A stretch of DNA of 64,000 bases from Spongilla lacustris. Lineage: Eukaryota > Porifera > Demospongiae > Spongillida > Spongillidae. The DNA lies in the NCBI GenBank assembly GCA_949361645.1, contig OX442435.1, forward strand, positions 1,709,853-1,773,852, read 5' to 3'. How positions within the stretch are numbered: position 1 is the first letter of the stretch; each line of letters begins with the position of its first letter. The translations under genes were made by a program, and so were the position numbers. The notes beneath the pieces are model-generated. The model did no database searches. It was not told the origin of the DNA and saw only the letters and a list, made by a program, of their open reading frames with translations. Shown here in pieces: positions 33,501 through 43,067 of this stretch.

Positions 33501-36213
33501 CTCCTAAATCCATTGTACAGCACAAATGACCGCTGGCAATTGCCTTCAAGGACCCCATCATCCGTATACCAGGCCTGTAGGAGTAGGTCAATGCATTCAT
33601 CATCTGCATCAATACTTGATACCAACTTCTGGAGGTCACCCTGCTGCACTCCACTTCCCATTCCGAACTGATATTATTAAAATAATTTATTATTGTGCTT
33701 TATATTGGGAGTATTGATTACATGTACATCAATCAATGAAACACAGCCCAACTGTGTATCCATGAAGGATGCACAATCCAGAGAACATTTCAGACTGTGC
33801 CGGGATATGTAAATCGTAGGTAATAGTGAATTTGACTTATGAACTGCGAAGGGCACACATTCAGTGAGATTTAAAACTTAACTAGCTACAATAGCCTGCC
33901 ATAAATAGTTAGATGGCTTCTGTTCTATGAATGAACTAATATTAGTGTATTACTGGCAAGCACTTGAGTTGGTACCAAAATGACTTCATTTACAGTGTCT
34001 TCACAAACATTTTAGAACAAAATTTTGCACATAAATACTGTGAATTGATTACTCAAGCATGATGACATGTATATGGACAGCCATTTAAAAAACAGGCAAT
34101 TGTACTTTCATTATTCATAACCTGCAATGTACGCTTTTTTTTTCATCTGACTTCGATAATAGGAATTCGATTTATTTACAGATGCCAAAATGAAAAATTA
34201 TATGCATTATGAAGGTTATGAATAATTCATTACAGCAGGTCAAGGTTTAAACCAAATATTAAGTAATGATAACCACTAGTTTTTCTACATCAACAGAGCC
34301 TCACTCAACCTTTATGCAACATTAAATACTTACATGCATAACATCATACCAAAAATTCATTCTTACCATAAACCAGTACAAATGGTGACGATGCTGAAGT
34401 CTTGTAAACATATTCAGAAAACTTTGTTTCCATTCCAACTGCTGTGTTTTCAAACTTCACAATGACATCTGAGGTACCAACTTCGCTGCCACAATGCCAT
34501 CCTCGTAATAAACTTTCAATAAGGGCTTCGAAACAATTGCTGTATTTGACATGTACTTCTGTAACCGCGTAATTTCTTCCATTTATTTCTCGACAAACCC
34601 AAAACCAAAACTCATCTACGTAGAAAAGAACCATAAAACATGTAAGTATAGAACTCATTACACAGGCAAGTTAAGGTGAAGCAAACATAAACAATCTATA
34701 TTAATATGTACATTAAAAAAACATTACAATATAATTTTTGACATATGCCATATGCATAACCCATAACCATTTTGTTTAGTTCTAAGCATATGCATATGTG
34801 CGTGTTATAAAATAATTAATCTGCTTGTGATTTGCAATGGGTACTTAATGAGCACTATCTAAATCCTCTCTCATGCTGGCTGTTACTTAATAAAGTTTGA
34901 CTATGATCGATAGTTTACCCATAAGGGGGCAGGCAGCAGCCAGCCAGTTGGGTGTGCCATAGGGGTGCTGACCCCCCACCACTGAGCCTGACTGGGACCA
35001 AGGGGTAACGCTGATTACCACTGGGTCAGCCAGTTTGCCACACCATGATGCTGGTATAGGTTAAGTGGTTAGGTCAGGGTGTAGAAGCCCGAACCATGCT
35101 GCCTACCATTGATATTCGAGCAAGAACACAGCAAACACGTGTACAAATACATTCAATGCACAGGTGGAGTGGTGGGTGGGAGAGCAATTCAGGCCAGCAG
35201 TCGTTCGCTATTATGACTGAGTGAATGCGGTCCGCCTACCATAATTCTTTATATATATATGCATGGACCTGGAACCATATCAGTTTAGCAATATCATTGA
35301 GGGGACTGTTCTACTGGTTAAATCAGATAGATGTGTTTGAATGGAGGTGAGAGTACTCCACAGAAGCTTTCCCAGGCATATAGGCTCCCTGATATCGGAC
35401 ACATTTCGATCCCATTTACCAAAACATTAAACCAAGTTTAGTACGTTTCTAACCCATACATGTACATGTATCACTTGGTTAGTGTAGATACAATGATGAC
35501 CAAAACTCTCTGCATAAGAACTATGTAACACTTCAGTGGATGGGTGGATTAGTCTGTTTATTCACGGTACTAACTAGTAACTTTATAATGGTACATAGCC
35601 ACTAAAAAAATGATAAACATTAAACTGGGGAGATCAAGATTGGGGCAGGATTCTAATGCCACAAATAAGAGGAATATCGAATTTCTTAATGGATTCATAG
35701 AACGAAAATTTGTATATAAGCAAAGTCAGAAATGAGGTAGTATTATTACATGATCAGCGTTAGTGGTGCCGAGGTAGAGAAAACAAGGGTTGTGTAGACA
35801 CCATGTTCAACTTCTCTATACATTCATGGCCCACATACACTGTACATATACCATGACACTAAACATAATTAAAACCATTGCATACAAATGATTTCCACCT
35901 TATAGTAGTTATTGATATGATTGACACTTAAACTATCACTAACCATAGGAGAGCTCAAAAGGTGAACATTCAGAAGTGCAGCCAATAAATTCAGACAGCT
36001 TTCTTCGAGGTCCAATTACTTTCCCCTTAAATCTTAAGTCTACATGTACACGTATGTGGCCTCCATCAAAATAAGAAAGAACTCTCGTCTTTATGTTCAG
36101 CTTCTTTGCAGCCTCTTCAATAAGACTGATGACCGTTTCACCAGGGGGCTGCACCTGGGTAACCAACAGGCGCTGTCCATTCAGTACTCTGCACACCCAG
36201 AAGGATTCCATGT
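14384..36213 (-). CDS. Gene A: ubiquitin-like repeat array plus pseudokinase (15 exons placed)
   Basis: I do not recognise this as a named gene. On the minus strand, six exons each encode one domain of about 80 residues: FWVCR strand, V-x-V strand, a helix such as TIADLKRTVIAAL, FEGK, then SP-ELSWG. Eight small exons (30-102 nt) follow, then a 1157-nt last exon with a kinase-like domain. All 14 exons before the last are multiples of three long, and all introns are phase 1 with GT-AG ends. The sum is about 1042 residues. The strand-helix-strand order of the repeat fits a beta-grasp (ubiquitin-like) fold, and the fold call is inference. The kinase has HCNIKPDN where HRDxKPxN is expected and DMD for DFG. 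A tandem paralogue, gene B, lies at 41.9-60.5 kb. The true first exon may lie beyond 36213, although an in-frame ATG opens the 36213 exon. Adaptor, signalling or Crinkler-like effector roles are all possible. Confidence 0.75.
15545..17570. other. Gene A intron with AT-rich repeat
   Basis: Non-coding. The 15850-16150 part matches 44390-44720 in gene B, for example CTGCAGCCATGTG and CAATTCATACACCCTGTTGG. The part at 16640-16925 is an AT-rich repeat with an inverted relative at 41240-41470. Confidence 0.5.
17574..17642 (-). CDS. Gene A small exon, 69 nt
   Basis: The acceptor gaaacag and donor GTAAGT enclose LDSLANLCSEASNMRKRLK. Gene B has the same exon at 45263-45331 with five residue changes. 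Helical and Lys/Arg-rich. Confidence 0.7.
18517..18546 (-). CDS. Gene A micro-exon, 30 nt
   Basis: The acceptor cttcag and donor GTAGGT enclose FAKEYHCCE. The gene B equivalent at 46246-46284 ends in NCCE and also keeps the reading phase. Confidence 0.55.
18978..19241. mobile_element. Older relative of the 11193 foldback MITE
   Basis: It begins ACAAGATATAAAAATTTGATT and ends TTTTTATATCTTGT, with the internal marker AAAAAGTAAGGAA also shared. The arms have diverged, unlike the near-perfect copy at 11193-11497. It sits in a gene A intron. Confidence 0.75.
19400..19870 (-). repeat. Dispersed repeat, copy 2 (inverse of 8180-8700)
   Basis: The reverse complement matches 8180-8700 block by block, for example GCCGATGTACCATAGAATCA against GCCGATGCACCGTAGAATCA. 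It sits in a gene A intron and has no ORF. Confidence 0.55.
20703..20804 (-). CDS. Gene A small exon, 102 nt
   Basis: The acceptor tgccttag and donor GTATGT enclose a 33-residue stretch starting LRQRIFQMTCDL and ending DQESSMEK. The gene B equivalent (46818-46928) has kept only IF, CIL, Q and ESS-E, so this is the most diverged exon of the pair. Confidence 0.65.
21150..21320. repeat. Segment inverted relative to gene B (47130-47260)
   Basis: GGAATATCCACCCGCTCCTC and AGGCAGCTCTGCTCACCA occur here on the plus strand but on the minus strand in gene B, while the flanking duplicated DNA keeps its orientation. Confidence 0.6.
21622..21681 (-). CDS. Gene A small exon, 60 nt
   Basis: The acceptor tgccaacag and donor GTAAGT enclose EEIEYVIPMLQEQSEATVT. 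The gene B exon 47434-47493 reads KEIEYQIPMLQEQSKGTVT. Confidence 0.7.
22270..22650 (-). pseudogene. Degenerate gag/ORF1 with zinc-knuckle remnants
   Basis: The minus strand at 22312-22385 reads RCFKCHRMGHISRNQ and then CYNCRKT, close to two tandem CCHC knuckles of a retrotransposon nucleocapsid. The last Cys of the first knuckle is lost. Stops and frame changes surround it. The parent family is not clear. Confidence 0.4.
23661..23960 (-). pseudogene. LINE C-terminal fragment
   Basis: The open frame contains CVPLVVKTFGAWGEHA and then LLTTRLASQSHSHQ. This aligns with CIPLAVETYGNWGREA and SRLASHLAITTSSH of the 24932 copy. It is a short truncated piece in a gene A intron. Confidence 0.5.
24438..24488 (-). 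CDS. Gene A small exon, 51 nt
   Basis: The acceptor ttgctaccag and donor GTAAGA enclose LRIFLEEFIETELSKL. The gene B exon 48261-48311 reads LHIFLEVFIKTELLKL. Confidence 0.7.
   Translation of the reverse strand, partial: PCVSFLKNLLRLNCQN
24932..26071 (+). mobile_element. 5'-truncated LINE: C-terminal zinc finger and restriction-like endonuclease
   Basis: The 379-codon open frame has no ATG (it opens at a TTG), so it is the 3' part of a longer ORF. It starts downstream of the reverse transcriptase core with WQQAQLNLSHGGLGL, a LINE thumb-region pattern. It then has a CCHC-like cluster (CSLCPGIALDHLGNHASTC), followed by RPADVLVL and about a dozen residues later ALDITVTSPL. This is the RPD...D arrangement of the restriction-like endonuclease of R2/NeSL/Hero-type elements. 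Such enzymes nick the target for reverse transcription from the exposed 3' end. The frame is fully open, so the insertion is fairly young. It lies in a gene A intron, antisense to the gene. Confidence 0.65.
26080..27095. other. LINE 3' flank and gene A intron
   Basis: No exon is supported. A small GC-richer patch at 26520-26690 may be another decayed insertion. Confidence 0.4.
27102..27131 (-). CDS. Gene A micro-exon, 30 nt
   Basis: The acceptor gtatgtag and donor GTAAAA enclose YHWHSEWIK in phase. In gene B the matching site (near 49170-49195) is shortened and breaks the phase, so this exon may be lost there. Confidence 0.4.
28412..28480 (-). CDS. Gene A small exon, 69 nt
   Basis: The acceptor ctaccag and donor GTAAGT enclose LESVALWCAEKSITQESHVE. 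Gene B exon 53286-53399 shares the acceptor and the LWCA core but is 45 nt longer. Confidence 0.65.
28560..28650 (+). repeat. CCNN-rich low-complexity tract
   Basis: Imperfect CCAC/CCCA/CCGT tetranucleotides. It occupies the same intron position as the ATCA tract of gene B. Confidence 0.7.
28781..28810 (-). CDS. Gene A micro-exon, 30 nt
   Basis: The acceptor ttttctag and donor GTAAGC enclose PIVPSKFAQ. The gene B exon 59033-59068 has the same residues plus two more at the start (DE). Confidence 0.65.
29320..29607 (-). CDS. Gene A ubiquitin-like exon 6, 288 nt
   Basis: The acceptor actatag and donor GTAAGA enclose YDEFQVCRNVNGKCSSAEVV, a helix IGDLLYSALQKL, AVVLYQGKKV and a final APFELIWG. 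It is the longest repeat, with an insert before VLYQGK. It is nearly identical to gene B exon 59730-60017. Confidence 0.75.
29955..30191 (-). CDS. Gene A ubiquitin-like exon 5, 237 nt
   Basis: The acceptor ttttgacag and donor GTAAGA enclose KKFWVCRVCSGERFSVTEVE, TIADLKRTVIAAL, MCVMFEGK and SSPIELSWG. This is the clearest copy of the repeat. It differs from gene B exon 60245-60481 at only four residues. Confidence 0.8.
30595..30834 (-). CDS. Gene A ubiquitin-like exon 4, 240 nt
   Basis: The acceptor ctcatag and donor GTAAGA enclose DSFFVCHWANGLESLIVVKM, a helix VSALVQKALPHL, VTVKLEGKEI and LPLELSW. Confidence 0.75.
30937..31182 (-). CDS. Gene A ubiquitin-like exon 3, 246 nt
   Basis: The acceptor tttatag and donor GTAAGT enclose EEFWVCQECNGEHKSITMMH, IDEIVEFAIQIL, VAVKFEGKKV and CPLVLCWG. 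Confidence 0.75.
31859..31881. repeat. Poly-G tract
   Basis: About 20 G in a row after a GT run. It may stall polymerases. Confidence 0.9.
31900..32025 (+). pseudogene. LINE tail fragment
   Basis: The plus frame reads ASLYGRLSLVMVRMMVRALL, the conserved C-terminal tail of the LINE family. Confidence 0.45.
32160..33675 (-). pseudogene. Degenerate LINE: RT through C-terminus
   Basis: On the minus strand the order is as in a LINE ORF but broken by frameshifts and deletions: GSGVQQGD and WYTDDGVLEG (RT, catalytic DD kept) near 33661-33540; KCELF and LGGPIGD; LLRMCGSFCRMVHIARVTPP; then TAWSQAQLRLRFGGLGFQA (33094-33150); VTSPLTPVIL (near 32450); and PLAVETYGNWGEVAQGTFSR (near 32330-32270). It confirms that the C-terminal module at 24932-26071 belongs to a reverse transcriptase. 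It lies in a gene A intron, same strand as the gene. Confidence 0.6.
34367..34615 (-). CDS. Gene A ubiquitin-like exon 2, 249 nt
   Basis: The acceptor tctacgtag and donor GTAAGA enclose EFWFWVCREINGRNYAVTEV, FEALIESLLRGW, VIVKFENTAV and SPFVLVYG. Confidence 0.7.
35000..35940. other. Gene A intron, no other feature recognised
   Basis: Mixed unique and repeat-like sequence without open frames of note. It holds a TACATGTA cluster at 35457-35469. Confidence 0.4.
35944..36213 (-). CDS. Gene A ubiquitin-like exon 1, 270 nt
   Basis: The acceptor-like ttttgctgactag is followed by AC then ATG, and the donor GTTAGT ends the exon. It encodes MESFWVCRVLNGQRLLVTQV, ISLIEEAAKKL, DLRFKGKVIG and SPFELSYG. 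The ATG could be the gene start if this exon is first. Otherwise it is an internal exon with the same phase as the others. Confidence 0.7.
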
Positions 36214-36219
36214 CTAGTC

Positions 36220-37405
36220 AGCAAAAATAGACTTTCATGAACATATGCAAGAAGTGTCTAAGTATGTGTACATTATACATACCCCCATGCACCCTATCAA
36301 AAAGTATGTTAAAATACCATCTACCCTGTATCAAAATCATGTTGGCCGAGATGTTAAAAAAAAAAAAGGCAAATACGCCCATCACCAGTTATTACTAGTA
36401 TGCTTCCATGCAGAGTAGGTGCATTAGATGGCAAACATTTGCTTCTGCTATATATTAACTAAACTAGGGTGTTCAGGTCCGATAGCGGAGAAAGTATGTT
36501 TTATTACAATTTTTTAACTTTAGAGGAAACAAAACATTCTGACAGAGCACCAACACTCACACTACAAAAATAAGTGTCTTTTAACTAAACGATGGATAGT
36601 CCAAAGAACAATTTGATAGAGGAACTGCTCTGTCCTTCAAGTGGAACAGAGCTTATTCCATTGCCATCAATACCAGCAGTGACATGTCAGAACACAGCTT
36701 GCTTTTGTTGGGGTTCGAGCAGTGAGCCTCTGTCTGAGAGGGTCACACATCAAATGCAGAAATGGGCTGGGATTTGATGATAGTGGCCTTTCGTTTTTTG
36801 TCTATTTGTTTCTCTATACTTTTTAATAAAAGAAAAATTAATTGTATGTGTATTTTGTTATTGTCTATTTCCCTGATTACTTTGCTGTTCACAGAAAATA
36901 TAAATAACCCCCCAAGGTTGATATATGGGACACCATCCTATTCATGTATATGAGGCCACATCAGTTTCTGATCCACTGCCCACATTCCATTTGCCAATTT
37001 ATAACCAATTTATTGGACTATAAATGTACATGTAATCATGTTCATATTCTGAGCCATGTTGTGGCAGTCCACAGAAAAGAAGGACCAATGGATAACCTGC
37101 CATGACAGTGATGTCAATGTAAGGATCAGAGCATTCTTAGTCAATCACTTCCAACCCTGTTTGGATACAGATGGAACTGAAAAAAAATGCACTCTTCAGA
37201 GTAACATTCAGTTGTGTCCAAACAAGGTACAATGTGGTCATGAAATCATACCTTGTCACGCACATATGTAACTAACTGCACAATGATATAGTAAAGTGCT
37301 GTAAATTAATCACCATGACTTATGTCATTGATGGGATGGGTACTAAGTGTTCGTTTGTACTTGGATAGATTGTGACAGGTAGAAGGATATCCAATACATG
37401 TAACA
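36220..37405. other. Upstream of gene A, no gene recognised
   Basis: No further ubiquitin-like exon was found on the minus strand. Plus-strand frames at 36592-36777 and 37056-37271 have no recognisable domain. A promoter for gene A cannot be pinned down. Confidence 0.4.
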
Positions 37406-37410
37406 GCCTA

Positions 37411-38655
37411 CAGTGCTTGTCACAAAGAGAGTACAAAACCAATATTTTTCAGTTTTTCTACAATTGAACATACCAAATTACATTTTTAAGAATCAGCATG
37501 TATTTCTGCATCACATCATATGAAAACAACAAAATCATGTGACTTGTTTGTGATTTTATAAATCACTCATCTTTAAGTGTCTGTTTATGTGTCTGGAGAC
37601 CAGTTAAGGCATCAAATTTTTTTGGTGCAACTACAGCAATTTGAGCTACATGTCCCCATCATTTATGGAGATCGGTTACTGATCATCATATTTCAGAGGT
37701 CTGCTGGGACTAAGGGCTATACGGCTGCAAAAATTCGAGTTAAGCTCCACTTTTTAGGAATCATTTTGCATATTTTGCAAAATGCCTGCAGTTGTTATGC
37801 ATGTATAATTTTATATTTGTATGCTGTTGGTATAAAATATTTCTTTTACATAGTAGCGTACGGGTGATTGTGATAAGTGACATTGCAAGAATGATTGTAA
37901 TTATTAGGATACGTCACTACTGCCTTCAATATACAACTGTGTGCGTGGTTTCCAATACTAACATGCTTACTACCTAGGCTTTTTCACCCACTATCGAGGA
38001 GTAATAAAACCTGATATGGCTCTTTTTTGCAGCAATTGTGCCGGAGCACTGTGTTGCATTAGCGATGGTCTGTTTGAACTGGAACCTCACAGCTTTTACA
38101 CTTTATGACATTGATACCTTCAGGTAGGCCTGTAAGGTTCTGAAAACAACTAGTACCAGACGTAGATGGACCCAATTCAGGAGTACTGCAGCAACCATTA
38201 AAATAACGTCATGTTTTGATGTCAGAGTGGACAAAAGAGTTGTAAAAAAAATCCAGTTAGATAAGATAAAACTTTAGTATTGATCAATTTAATTGCCAAT
38301 AGCGATGGAATAGAAATTGGCATATAAAAACTACAGGCATTTTGCAATTTGATTCCTAAAATGTGGAGCTTAACTCAAAATTTTGCAGCCGTACAGCCCT
38401 TAGTCCCAGCAGACCTCTTTTATACGATAATCAGTAACCGATCTCCATAACCAATGGGGGAATGTAGCTCAAATTGCTTACAGAGATGGACACCAAGGTG
38501 GTGAGCTTGTTTATTAGTTTATACAAGTTACATGATTTGTTGTTTTCATACTATTGATGCAGAAATACATGCTGATTCTAGTAATGTAATTTCCATCCTT
38601 ATAACATGTTCTATTGTGGAGATGGTTTTGTACTCTCTTTGTGACAAGCAGTGTA
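37411..38655. mobile_element. Large inverted repeat, 1.25 kb, foldback-type
   Basis: The left arm, about 37411-37790, is repeated inverted at 38325-38655. Paired blocks include CACAAAGAGAGTACAAAACC, CAGCATGTATTTCTGCATC, GATCGGTTACTGAT and GTCTGCTGGGACTAAGGGCT. The arms are diverged (roughly 80-85% by eye) and enclose about 535 bp of non-coding DNA. It looks like an old foldback or hairpin transposon. Confidence 0.7.
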
Positions 38656-39383
38656 CAGATAGATCACATACAATAATAACAATTTGCTCTCCTATAATTC
38701 TGCTTAGAGGTTCTTGAGCAAGAACTGTATGACTGTGAGAAGTTGGGGGTGGGGATAGAGCGTGAAAAAGATTTGAGCCATACCTTGTCAATACATTGTG
38801 ATACATAAAAGAAATGGAAGTCCTTTAGACACAATCATCCCCTCACCCACGTGCTGTAAATAGGATCAGAATCTAAAGATTTTATGTGTGAGCTAGTCCC
38901 ACATTTTCCGCCAGAGCAGTAACACCTTATTGTTGCATAAACCGTCATACATTTAACACCTTCTAGCAGTCCAATCACTTTGCTGATCACATGTGCTGCA
39001 CGTGCAATGACACCTCAGTCCTGCCTAGCTGCAAGTACACCGTGGGGCCATATCCTATGTGTATACTTTCTAGACCAATTACGCTACACGCACATAGCAA
39101 CACCTAAGTCCGCTGCACGTGCAATGACACTGCTTCTAACTGTCCCAATCAGGGCCTCCACATTCCGATCGGCTAAGGTGGTTTAATATTATTTATTTAA
39201 ATTAACTACTCACCCAGTTTCTTCTTTTTTTCAGCTCTCAATATTTTCTTCCTTCGATGCGCTGCTGTAAACCTTTTCCTTCTCCCTAGCACTCTTTCCA
39301 TTCCAGTATTGAACTCAATAGCTAATAATTAATCCTGGCAAATATTTAATAGTCACGTGACATCGCAATTTAGAATGCGTAAG

Positions 39384-39640
39384 TAGTCTCGTACCCAGAC
39401 CCTAGTACGTCACAGCTGCGGATAGATTACATCACCGCTACGCTAGAACTAGTAGGAGGGTCAGTATTTGAAAGTGTGGGGGAGGGAGGAGGTAAAAACA
39501 CTGGAGGGGGTGTCCTCTTTGTGGTAGGATACCAGGGGTTGGGTACTGTGAACAGTACTGCTTAGCTATGAGCAGTCAGGCCGCCTGAAGCGATTTAATA
39601 TGTATAGATAGTATGCACAGAGACTGGGAACGAGGTACAT
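39384..39640. mobile_element. Short MITE with GTCTCGTACCCAGAC-type ends
   Basis: The left end (tctcgtacccagac) and right end (gactgggaacgaggtac) are imperfect inverted copies. A lone left end occurs again at 40620-40640 (CAGTCTCGTACCCAGATCC). Confidence 0.5.
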
Positions 39641-39699
39641 TCCAATGTTACGCCACACCCACTGGTGGGAATAATTCTATGGCGGCGAATGGGAATTAG

Positions 39700-41230
39700 T
39701 GTTGCCACTGGCGGAGCCAGGATTTTATTGTAGGGGGGGGGGGGGGGGAACATAAGTTAAAGGGAGGGATGGGACACGCCTCCCCACCCCCACCCCCACA
39801 CAGCAAAGGGATATGGGGAGCGCTGTGAGCTCATCCATCGGGGTCTGGGGCCCCCAGCCGCTCTGCAACTTCCGCAATTTTTGACCCCCAAATCATAGCA
39901 TAATTGCTTACTGATAGATATTATAGATGCATAGGTAATAATTACTTGCTTCCAGACTTTCTTGTAGTCTCGCAAACCAAATACTTCGTCCCAGTCCATT
40001 TTACTGATATCGGGCCGTGCAGATTGAAATATCGATAGGACTCTGTAGTGATATGAACCATTATTATTATTTACTATCTAAATGTAGGTCAGCCGAATCA
40101 ACCATCACTGCTTTACATGCCGCCACCTCGGGTGTCTTCAAATCCAAACTTGATTAACGTAGTAACGAAAGTGCACCCCGCACCTTGTATTAGGCCACTT
40201 TGAATTGCAATGTTGGTTCCCGTCCCCGCCCGCATGATATTTTAAAAAATGCTAATTCTTCCATTATTCTATTTATTCAAATAGAAAATAAATTTTTCCC
40301 CATTTTTAAAAATGTTGTTTGAAAGTGAAAGTCGCGTGTAATGGAAGAAACGCTGAAGCAGCGGAACGCAATAAACTTTTGTTCTGCGTACCCCGCGGTG
40401 TACAAACATACAATGCTAGTCTATAGTCATGCAGAACGGGTTATGTCAATCTTAAATTTGGGTCTCCAATCCATTGGTGTTGCACGATGTAAAATGAATG
40501 CCGGACAGTAATGAAGAAGCTATAAAGAGCTGCAATAGTGTGGCAGAATTAGAAGAGTAGAAGCACAGAATAATTTTCCTGAAGATATGTTGGACTGCAT
40601 AGAACCTGTCAGTCTCAGTCTCGTACCCAGATCCAGATTTTCACAGCAGCGGATGGATTACATCACTTCACGTATATAGAACGCCGTTTGTCCAACTTTG
40701 TCGCACCGTTGTTATCAGTAGTCATTGCAATCACATGTGAATTTACTTACTCGTCCACCTGTTGCTAGCGTTGAAAAAGCTTTGGCTTCTTTGTCTATCC
40801 TTGGGCAAATCTAGGCTAGCGTTAGAGATTCGTTTGCTAGCGTTACGTCGATTCGTTGGCTAGCGGTTGTGAATTCGAATCGTCGTTAGCTCTTGGGAAT
40901 GTCACGCGAAAATTGGTCCGGGTTCAGTTGTGGACCTTAGCCTCTGCACAAGCCAAGGCTATAGAATGGTGTTGTGAGTGGGAGTGAAATGACCTGGTTC
41001 CTCGAAGGCACATGATTGCTGAGTGGAGTAGAGAAAACCTCAGCTTGTACCACAACCAAAAAAGAGTGGTAGAATCTCTTGCAGCAATTAAGGATGCTCT
41101 TCTCTTGTAGACTGTGGTTGCTATTGGACCCATTTCATTTTCCTTGATGTGGTTTTATAAGTGTTAATTTCACAGAACTATTTTTGTCTAAGTGTATGTC
41201 AGATATTTTTGTCTAAGTGTATATCAGTAT
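39700..41230. other. Intergenic between genes A and B
   Basis: No gene is recognised. The sequence around 39836-39975 (CATCGGGGTCTGGGGC ... TTGCTTCCAGACTTT) recurs at 44860-44975, so it is a dispersed repeat. A G tract lies at 39732-39748. Confidence 0.45.
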
Positions 41231-41239
41231 ACGTTTAAT

Positions 41240-41470
41240 TGTCCTAATAAATAAAATAAAAAATAAAACTTGATTTAGGGGCTATTATATCTTGATTTAG
41301 TGGTTTGAAATTCAGCAAGTTATTGTTATTAAAATTTAAGAAAATGTTGGAGGTTTTGAATGACTCTAGAATGATTAGGCGTTATTGGGAAGTATTAATT
41401 AGTTCTTGTGAATTTTAATTTCTTTGATTTTGTTTTTAAAATTAATATTTTGTTTACATCAAAATTTAAG
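41240..41470. repeat. AT-rich dispersed repeat (inverted relative at 16640-16925)
   Basis: Shared blocks such as TTGATTTAGTGGTTT, TTTGATTTTGT and CATCAAAATTTAAG appear inverted in gene A's intron. Non-coding. Confidence 0.4.
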
Positions 41471-41767
41471 CCCACATCATCATAGCATTTAGCAACAATT
41501 ATTAGTGAATTTACTGTTTTTTCTATGAGGCCAGAGGAGCATCACATCAAATCTATCACTGATCTCCGATAAATACCACCTTAATTACAGTACAACTCAT
41601 GTCTATGTTGGCTGGGTTTCACCCTTCTCCACTCAGTTTTCATGAGCATTAGGGTTTATTCTAAGTTTCACCCTGTCCCCATGCAGTAGGCCATCCTCGA
41701 TTGGAGAAGACATTGAATTTGCCGCTGCAGAGGGTAAAGTGTACCGACCTATAGCTAGTTCAGCACT

Positions 41768-41773
41768 TTTATT
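41768..41773 (-). terminator. Candidate poly(A) signal of gene B (AATAAA)
   Basis: AATAAA on the minus strand, about 140 bases after the gene B stop codon. Confidence 0.5.
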
Positions 41774-41913
41774 CTCTACATTTTTATGATGTTTTATCTA
41801 TAGCTATGGGCAACATCATCTTTCAAAACTCAATTGATTAACAAATGCACATGAACAGAGCATAGGGAATAATACTGGTGATACCAATTACAAGTTGGCA
41901 ACACTTAAAAAAC

Positions 41914-43067
41914 TCAGTTACTGGTTAAAGTGTTGATTAACTGTTCATAACTGAAAGACACCCTGCCATCATAGTAATATTCCACTTCTTCTAAGTACTT
42001 GGGATCATCTACACTCTCACATTCCTTCATGATAAGCATGTACTTCACTAGGTTCTCAGGTTCTTTGACTTCCTTACAATTATCAAGATCAATATCTTTC
42101 TTAATATTCAACTGGTACAGCACATTTAAGGTATAGCCTAGTTCAATCAGATCATGCTCTGCACATGTGCGGTTAGAGCATGATTGAGATGCAAAATAAG
42201 GAGTAAAACAATATCTACTATCCCCAGGACCAACCATGTGATCCATGTCAATGAGGTAGTACTGACCTGTCTTAGGGTCAGCAAGTATGTTGTCTGGTTT
42301 GATATTACAGTGAATAGCGATCTGGTGCATCTTCTGTAATATTTGTAACATCTGCACCCCAACCTTTTGGTAGTCATCACCACTGTTTAAGGACCGAAGA
42401 ACTTGCATTGTCATCACTGGTTTATTGCAGAAGTAAAATTTATCATCAAACACTGGACATGGTACTCCAACTTTTTTCAGATTAGACCAATTTTCCATCT
42501 CCTGTTCTATTCGTTCTGGATTATCTGTCCACTTGATAACTCTATGGTTTTCAGCATTGCCCCAGTTGTATATTTCATAATCATTGCCGCAGGAGCAGAG
42601 GTAAGTGAGATACACATGCTGATCACAAGAAATAGAGATACATTTGATGAAATAAAGTCTGTCTCCTTTTACATTTTCTGCATACAAATCATGAATATCA
42701 CATATTCCATTTTGAAAATTTGGGAATTTATAGAAAAACTGTAGTTCATTAATGAAGTAGAGAAAGTGCATTTTGTTATTATTCCAATCCTTGAAGTAGA
42801 AGCAGTAGTCAGTTGGAGGACCAGGTGGAGGGTTATCTCTCAACTTTTTCCTCATGGCCGATATTTCAGTTGGAGATGAAAGAGGATTTGCATACTTATA
42901 TGCTTCAAGAGCAGCTGTTACTCTTGTTCTTACTAGCAGCAGCAGTTGCTGTTCTGTGTTCAAACACAGAACATATTGCCACAGTAAAAAGCACAAATAG
43001 TCTGTGGAACCAAATTGAAAGAAACTCATACACAGTAGACAACCTTGATCTTCCCGAAGAGAGTGAG
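41914..43067 (-). CDS. Gene B last exon: kinase-like domain
   Basis: The acceptor tttctggctgcag precedes 43067, and the exon gives 383 residues. It matches gene A's last exon almost throughout, with the same YFIK, EQEMENW, IHCNIKPDNIL (42304-42312 for HCN), LIDMDHM and TPYFAS. Differences cluster at the start and in the C-terminal 60 residues. The Asn in place of the catalytic Asp is conserved between paralogues, so it predates the duplication. Confidence 0.75.

Noticed and set aside
36592..36777. Plus-strand 61-codon frame with several Cys
   Set aside because: No recognisable domain, no matching frame in other regions and no splice or promoter support.
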